Positions 57,718 to 64,000 of a DNA stretch of 64,000 nt are shown one piece after another. The DNA lies in assembly GCA_958496175.1 (NCBI GenBank), contig OY292278.1, forward strand, positions 24,862,001 through 24,926,000. Reading direction: 5' to 3'. Each line of letters begins with the position of its first letter. The first letter of the stretch is position 1. The translations under genes and the position numbers were made by a program. Origin of the DNA: Sisyra terminalis. Lineage: Eukaryota > Arthropoda > Insecta > Neuroptera > Sisyridae. The notes beneath the pieces were generated by a model, which saw only the letters and a list, made by a program, of their open reading frames with translations, did no database searches and had not been told where the DNA came from.

Positions 57718-59039
57718 ACAATGACAGATTAATTAATTATTAATATGACTAATTCATTACTACTACACTATTTTGTCGCAAATGGTTTCTTTGGTCAAAT
57801 TGGTTTCTTTCTCAAATTTCTACGAACGATTTCTCATTGATTGGCAAAAAAAAAATGAAAAATAAAGACATTAAATTTTTTTTGACCAATCCAGTACGGT
57901 ACTGGTCACTCACGGTACCGTCGCTCCATCGTTCCTCATATCATTTTCACCAAAATCTTTTATAATCTTGATATTTTTCATATCAAATCAATAGTTTTTA
58001 TTTAATACCATGACCATTTCATAGCCAACACTGAACAAAGTCCAAAATAAAATTCCGTGCTTGAATGGACGAAACAATATTTTTTTTTAAACTAAAACAA
58101 ATAATAAAAAATTCAGCAGTCAGTTATATTTGAACTTATTTGAACTTATAAATCGACTTTATAATAAGTTTGATGAAGCAACTGTTTATTTAGGAGTAGT
58201 TTCGAATCAAACACACATGTACTTCTTTTGAATATAGGAGCAAAGTTATCATTAAGGAAAACTTGATAAAACTTTAATTCTTTGCAATTATAAGTTTTCC
58301 GTAATTTCATGCTAATTTCATATGTGCTTTTCAATACTTGTTACTCTTTGGAAATTATTCATAAAACGGGTAACTAGAACTGAATGAAATGAATAATTTT
58401 CAAAGCGTATCTTCCAATTTATAATTATATAACTTGAAGAAAATTAAAAGGAAGCAAATGGAAGTCACAGTTTCCTATCACAAAACAAACAAAAAATATT
58501 GAATAATCATTTTTCGTTTAACGTTGAAGGTGTGAATTAGAGTCATGAACCATAATTCATTTTTATTTTTAAAGTTTGATGATAATATTCTTCATGATAA
58601 ACATATTTATACGTTCACGTAACTGTTCCGGTTCAACCAATTCAAATGGTTTTATTCGCACAAAATGATCTATAATCTATATGTTTGTCGAAAATATAAC
58701 GTGCTGAATGTAATACTGTCAAAAAAAAACACATATCACCCACTAGAAGCTTATCGGATACGTCATTAAGAGAAAAATCGCTTTCGGAAAATATTTAAAG
58801 TATAAATCAAAAAATAGCTATTTATTTTTTTTTTCTATTCTCCTCAGAAATAATCCTATCCAATATATTTGTACTTCGTTTTACTAGCTATAAATATTAG
58901 GAAGTATTGTAATTGCTTAAATTAACGGTTATGAGACTTAGACAAAAATTCATTGTGAATATTTTCGGCTTATGACGACATCACAAACTTGTATATATAT
59001 ATTTATGTTCCGTATGTAACGCTTTTAGTGGAAATCGCA

Positions 59040-60090
59040 TAACATATTTATTTTATTACACAAACGTTCATTTATTTGACAATGCACACTTATTTATTAA
59101 TTAACAATAATTGTTAAGCTATTAATTCTCCAATTAAAACACATTCGAACTTCCAGACTCTTCTATCTCTAGCTCACTCTCCCCTAATTTATATTTAATA
59201 TCTTTTTTTCCTTAAATCAAAAATTCTCAAAAAACGACTATTAAAGAATTAAGCTGCGAATACCAGCAAACATTCCACCAAAAACGTTTTGTAAGTAAAT
59301 AATATTGGTATTTAACAATTTCCATGAACAATGAACAAGGTACATCTGAATAACTTATAAATAATAAAAAATCAATATGCTTAAATGTTGTCTTTTATTG
59401 AATTAATTGTTGCGTTTTAACAATAGGGTTGGAGTGAGGCAAAAGATGTTCCAGAACTTTTGCCGAGAGATTCTAAGGTACGATAGAAAGAGATGGAAAA
59501 AGAGAAACTATTCGAATTTACAAGAACTATCTAAAAATTTTCAGAAAAGGAAAATTGGTATATAAAAGGTGATTGGCCGTCGACAATGGACCAATAACCA
59601 GTTAGAAGTTGTAAATACAGTAAAACAGGACTAATTTTAATTTTTAACAACTAGTTTTAACAACCGTTAAAATAATTGTTACATAATAAATAAATACGTG
59701 TGAGTAGTGTGAAATACTAAAGATGAGTATAATAAAATAAATAGTGTTATTTAACTATGCAAACAAATCCGTCTAAATAAATGAAAGTAAAAATGTAACA
59801 ATACTCTTATCAGTTGATATGATTTTATATAAAAAAAAAACAGATATTTTAACCCATATTCCAAAATCCATAATTGGTGCGACCACTGCATTTCTATAGC
59901 ACCGTTGATGTCTGTAATTCGGTCACAACTAAATTTTAACTGAGACCCATTGATTTAGATCATCTTTCATCTCATTTTGCTTGGTCGCTCCCCCCTTTTT
60001 CCATGGTTCAGAGTGCCTATCAGTGTGCCTATGCTCACACAATATGCACATACATTTAAACGTTAGACTTGTAACAATATGTGATAATAA
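59040..60090 (+). repeat. Dispersed repeat of unknown class, interrupted copy
   Basis: Homologous to 29880-30330 in two blocks, about 59040-59240 and about 59950-60090 (tcattttgcttggtcgct, cccccctttttcc, tatgctcacacaatatgc). About 0.7 kb of unrelated sequence between them includes the LTR-like segment. Confidence 0.45.
59408..59800 (+). mobile_element. LTR-like promoter segment inserted in a repeat
   Basis: Contains a heat-shock-like TTCcaGAActTTT (59449-59461), a TATA box (tatataaaagg from 59559) and several AATAAA-like signals (aataaataaatacg near 59690), in the same order as the solo LTR at 24920-25398. The ends may be tgttgcg...gtaaca, but no target duplication is found there, so the borders and the LTR assignment are tentative. 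Confidence 0.35.
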
Positions 60091-60399
60091 GTGGTTATAA
60101 TATATAAGTGGATATATATGGTTTCCGCAGTAGTAAGTTTAAAATTAGAGCCAAATGTAAAATAATACTATACATTACCATTACTTTAATAAAACAATAA
60201 AACAGTATTGTAGATTTAAAACCGAAATTTATATTGAACCGAATTTTATACTGACAATCGTTATTTCTTTTGTAATATATAAGTTTTAAATTTATAGAAA
60301 AAAAGAAACAAATATTCTCCCATGGAGTTGTTGGTGAGGTGGTTTGGAAAAAGAAAACAGGAAATTTGTGTTTTGACCATTTTTAGTCCATAACAAGAA

Positions 60400-61805
60400 A
60401 TAATGCGTACAACGCATCTTTATGTGAAGAAATATCTTGAAAATGCATTATCGATTGTTCGCCAGCAGCGTGCTTTCGGTTAATGGTCGATTCCCGATAA
60501 GAATCGAATTCTTTCGTGGATGAATTCGAGATGTGTTTATTGGAATTGTGTCATCATTGAGAAGAATTCATCAAAACACCGTCACAATTCCAACAAACAT
60601 GGAAAAGGTCCGATTTGCAATTCAACATCTCCCACGCGCTCAATGCGGCAACAAAAACATGTTCTTAGCATTTACAGACGTTTCATTTTTCGAATCATTA
60701 AAGAACTTTTTCATATACGTTCTTGCGAAATGGTAATCGGACAAGAATTAATTCCGAGAGATTTTGAAGCTACGCAAATTGCTAATGAAAACATTTTTGC
60801 TTTGCTATCGTTTTCTTTCCTGACGAGGCACATTTTCACCATAGTGGATATGTAAATAAGCAGAATATACAATATTTGAGCTAAACTAAACACTGGAAGC
60901 TCCATTAGTAGTCTTTGCACTCCAATAGGATGACTATTTGGTGTGTAATGTCAAAAATTAGGATCATCAGCTCTTTCTTTTTAAAACCGAACAATTTATC
61001 CTTTTCAGTCACCTTAGCTTGTTCATTGTTCATGATTGAGAATTTGTTCTTGCCTCAATTGAATAAGATGGGGTTGTAAAACATGGTTTTAGCAGAAGGA
61101 AACCACAGTCCATACAGCAAGGGGCATAAGCTTGGATCAGGAACGTCGAAATTTGAGAATTGTTTTTGAATGGTTTCGATATTATTCCTGTACGTATTGT
61201 TCACTCGAATGCTTTTTGTACGTAAATTTTGACATGTCAGAAATAAATTAATGATTATTATTTTCAATTATGTATTTATATTGTATTATGTAAAATTAAA
61301 TTTTCTAAATAAAGTCTACTTTGGGCAAGTACACTTCAGCACACCCACAATTTGACAACGTTGCATTTTTGAGTTTGTTTTAATTTAATTCGCGATTAAA
61401 TCGGGCCATAATAAAAATAACCGTCGCTGCTTCATTTCTGGCTTGTCAAACTTTACGTACATATTGCATTCGAGTGAATAATACGTACCCATTCGGAATA
61501 GTTACCTACAGTTCGGAATATCTCGACGTTCCTGATCCAAGCTTATACCCAGCAAGGTTTGCATGGACTTTTCCTCAGGAAGATTCAAATGTCTCATCTC
61601 CCATAAAGACGATTTAAGCTAGCCAGTACGCTCCTTCTGACTTTTTCCTGTGAGAATACTTAAAATTTCTTGGTTATTATAAAGACCCTAGAAGCCCTCA
61701 AGAAATTCGTGTGTTAATGCTCGAAAGAGTGTACGAAAATTTCAGGAGAAGGCTCATTTAGTGTGTGCACTATGAGAGACGTCAATTAAGTAAAATGATA
61801 TTTAA
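60400..61805 (+). pseudogene. Mariner/Tc1-like transposase fossil, interrupted by a MITE
   Basis: Degraded coding sequence in several frames. Near 60490-60610: a helix-turn-helix remnant, then GIVSSLRRIHQNTVTIPTNM and EKVRFAIQHLPR, the linker typical of this family. At 60730-60850: MVIGQELIPRDFEATQIANE, then a frameshifted DEAHFHHSGYVNKQNI, the first catalytic aspartate region. Near 61060 is a QxDG-like segment, and after the MITE (61123-61549) there are FAWTFPQED-like and KFQEKAHLVCA-like C-terminal pieces to about 61800. Stops and shifts are numerous. I recognise the type as the insect transposase with an N-terminal DUF4817-like helix-turn-helix domain and a DDE core; the name is inferred from memory. 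Confidence 0.6.
61123..61549. mobile_element. MITE inserted in the transposase fossil, 8-bp target duplication
   Basis: 427 bases with 27-base inverted ends differing at one position (GG[C/T]ATAAGCTTGGATC...). It is flanked by an exact 8-base duplication CAGCAAGG (61115-61122 and 61550-61557). GG termini with an 8-base duplication could fit Merlin, while hAT also makes 8-base duplications, so the superfamily is unresolved. The open frame 61055-61267 is an artefact. Confidence 0.75.
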
Positions 61806-64000
61806 AATCATTTGATTTTTTATTTGCTACTACACAAAAAAGGAATTAATTATATTTTTAGTATTTTTTTAAAAGTCTATGATATTTTCCAAACCAAAAT
61901 CCATTTGTCTATAATGGTCCACCCAATAACATGGTTAAGGCACACATTATCGCGCTAATGTGTACTTTAGCGAAAAATAACGCCTCAAGTATTAATCAAA
62001 ATAAATTAGTTTAGTCTAATAATAAATTAATAATTAAAAAAATAAATTACACGAAATCGGCAAAAAATACCTAATTTGTAAAAAATTTAACGCCTCAGTC
62101 TAATACATGAACTAGATAGAATTGTTCGCTGAATACGTATATTAGGTATGCGTACGGTAATACGCGTAGTAGGTACGCGTAATAAATAACATACAGTAGT
62201 GCTTCGGTGGTAAATTTGCGGAATTAAATGATCGATCACTTTAATTACACATAAATAAATCAAGGCGGAACCTACGATTCTTCTGGTACCACGATAAATA
62301 AATTTGAAGTGTTAACGAATGGAGAGTGTAAAAATAACTTCACCTTCCTATTAAATATATTTCTATACCATTGATACATTAAATTCTAACCACTGTAAAA
62401 TTAATTCCATAATTTTTTTCATTCCTAAGAAAAATTTTAAACTTTTTTTTTAGTTTGGAATCATCATAACTACGACATACCGAAAATTTGTAAATTTTCC
62501 ACCGAAAGTTCATAACGAAATCAAAAAAAAAATACATTTACAATTTAGGTAAATAGTACAAGATTTTTTTTATCGTGTAGGTAGTATTCCATTGGGAGAC
62601 AAACGAATGCCAAAAAATATAGCGATTACTAATAATCCTTCAAAATTTCAGCAAAACATATAAAAAATAAATTGGTTTATATCTTTATTAAACATGTGTT
62701 GGTAATGGTGACATACATTAACGTTTGATCGGCTGTGAATGATTCACTAACAGATTTGACTTCTTGAAGTATATACATTTGATGCTTTTAATACTTAGAC
62801 AAATATTTAATTTTATTTTAAGATATTATGCTACTTTATACTTTATGGGTACCATAATATTTATAAATATTATGTTTATTAACAAACTTTCAAAGCTCAT
62901 TTCTAAACTTTGATATAATATTTTATAAAAAATAGTACTCCAAGCTTAAAAGGTTTTCATCGTATAGGCTCATTGAATTTGGCACAGAAAAAAAAATTGC
63001 CATATGAAAATGATAATTTTTGCTTATCAATCAAAAATTTACGAGAAATTTACATTATTGCTCTGAAGAAGTTTTTGAATTTTTCATTTGTTACACCATA
63101 TTACTTATTACACTCCCTTATAATGATTGTTTCAAATAGGCTCTTAAAAACTTTGGCAATAATACGCTGGAAAACTTACGAACTTGAAAACACATATGAA
63201 TAAAGAATAAAAACTTTAAAAACACTTAATCATTTCAAAAAATTTAATTTAACTTTTTATTAAGTCCTAAAAAAAACATTAAGACAAAATTTAAGTGAAT
63301 CAAAATGAACTTTTTATAGATTTTTCTACTTTTAGTGAATAAAAAACCATTGAGTTTTCCCCTCTTAAAAGAAGATAACCGTTAACCATCAATCAAGTCG
63401 TTGAAAAACTTTTCTATGCACAATTGTTTCCAATAGCACAAACAATAAATTTTATACTACCTAATTCAAACATTTTTACGAAATTAACATATTTTTTTCT
63501 TTTTTACCAACAACACATTTTCAACTCAAAGTTGGCAAATTCAATTCGGAGAGCATTTATAAAAATTGTTCAGAACTGTTATTTTTGCCCTAAGCTCCAT
63601 TATTTAGCATACTAAAAAGAGGTAAAATTTGTGTGTTTTCGATGTAAAAATATTTGTTGATTCGAATTTGAATTGTAAATGAGTCCATTAAATCAAAATA
63701 CGGAGAAAGATAATTATACTGGTAGTTGTAATATACTGAGAAAAGTCATGTTTTTATTTATAGAAAATTATGGTATTTTGACTGTCATAGCTTTTTATTT
63801 TCTTATTTCCTTTTACTTTTAAAGACAAAAAGTATAATCCTAGACAAAAATTGACACAAAATTACGTTCATTGTTATAATTTATTTGAAACCACAAAAGT
63901 ATCATTTATTATCTAATGCGTTAGAGCCCCAGAAGCCGCGACTAACAGACCAGCATTATTTTATAACATGGAGTCTAGATGATGGTTACTTTGGCAGATA

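Larger units (their letters stand above)
54955..64000. other. Upstream flank of TrissinR (may include 5'UTR intron)
   Basis: About 9 kb without a recognisable host exon. It holds a Helitron-like element (56202-57338), a TIR MITE (57366-57717), a dispersed repeat (59040-60090) interrupted by LTR-like sequence, and a mariner-type transposase fossil (60400-61805) split by a MITE. No gene is visible in 54960-56160, 57720-59030 or 61810-64000. Confidence 0.7.

Noticed and set aside
1..64000. CRISPR arrays, bacterial operons, ribosome binding sites
   Set aside because: Intron-bearing genes and the element content show an animal nuclear genome; no regularly spaced repeats of CRISPR type are present.

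Overview
The window is AT-rich, intron-dominated nuclear DNA from an insect with a large, repeat-laden genome. The only host gene I can support is one neuropeptide G-protein-coupled receptor on the minus strand. Its five coding exons join in frame, with consensus GT/AG splice sites, into a 453-residue seven-transmembrane protein that I identify as the trissin receptor (TrissinR). It has the ERY motif of TM3, the NPxxY motif of TM7, a long third intracellular loop and a basic C-terminal tail. I cannot tell the insect order from the sequence.

Layout of the gene, in its own direction: upstream sequence and a 5'UTR splice acceptor (64000 to 54942), exon 1 with the start codon (54941-54791), exon 2 (37446-37302), exon 3 (18443-18284), exon 4 (8315-7914), and exon 5 with the stop codon (870-367). 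The 1,362 coding bases are spread over 54.6 kb, about 2.5 percent of the locus. The introns are about 17.3, 18.9, 10.0 and 7.0 kb.

The introns and the upstream flank are a graveyard of mobile elements. I can support: two mariner/Tc1-type transposase fossils (2.8-3.2 kb and 60.4-61.8 kb, the second split by a MITE with an exact 8-bp target duplication); a hAT fossil with 14-bp perfect terminal repeats (33.7-34.8 kb) and two hAT-type MITEs (18.6 and 19.6 kb); a Penelope-like fossil with a GIY-YIG domain (40.8-41.3 kb); two 5'-truncated LINE insertions with target duplications (42.0 and 53.6 kb); a Gypsy-type solo LTR with a 4-bp duplication, TATA box and heat-shock-like elements (24.9 kb); six copies of a tRNA-derived SINE, one nested in another; Helitron-like non-autonomous elements (12.5-14.2, 31.9 and 56.2-57.3 kb); and several foldback MITEs, two with very long inverted arms sharing TAGGGTG termini.

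The most interesting signals are hammerhead-ribozyme-like cores. One lies just downstream of the Penelope-like fragment. Two more lie symmetrically in the arms of a roughly 515-bp palindrome at 48.0-48.5 kb. Also notable are a roughly 142-bp tandem monomer inside a foldback element, and a 34-bp direct duplication around a Helitron-like element that should not make one. I found no CRISPR array, no intact rRNA or tRNA gene, and no second host protein-coding gene.
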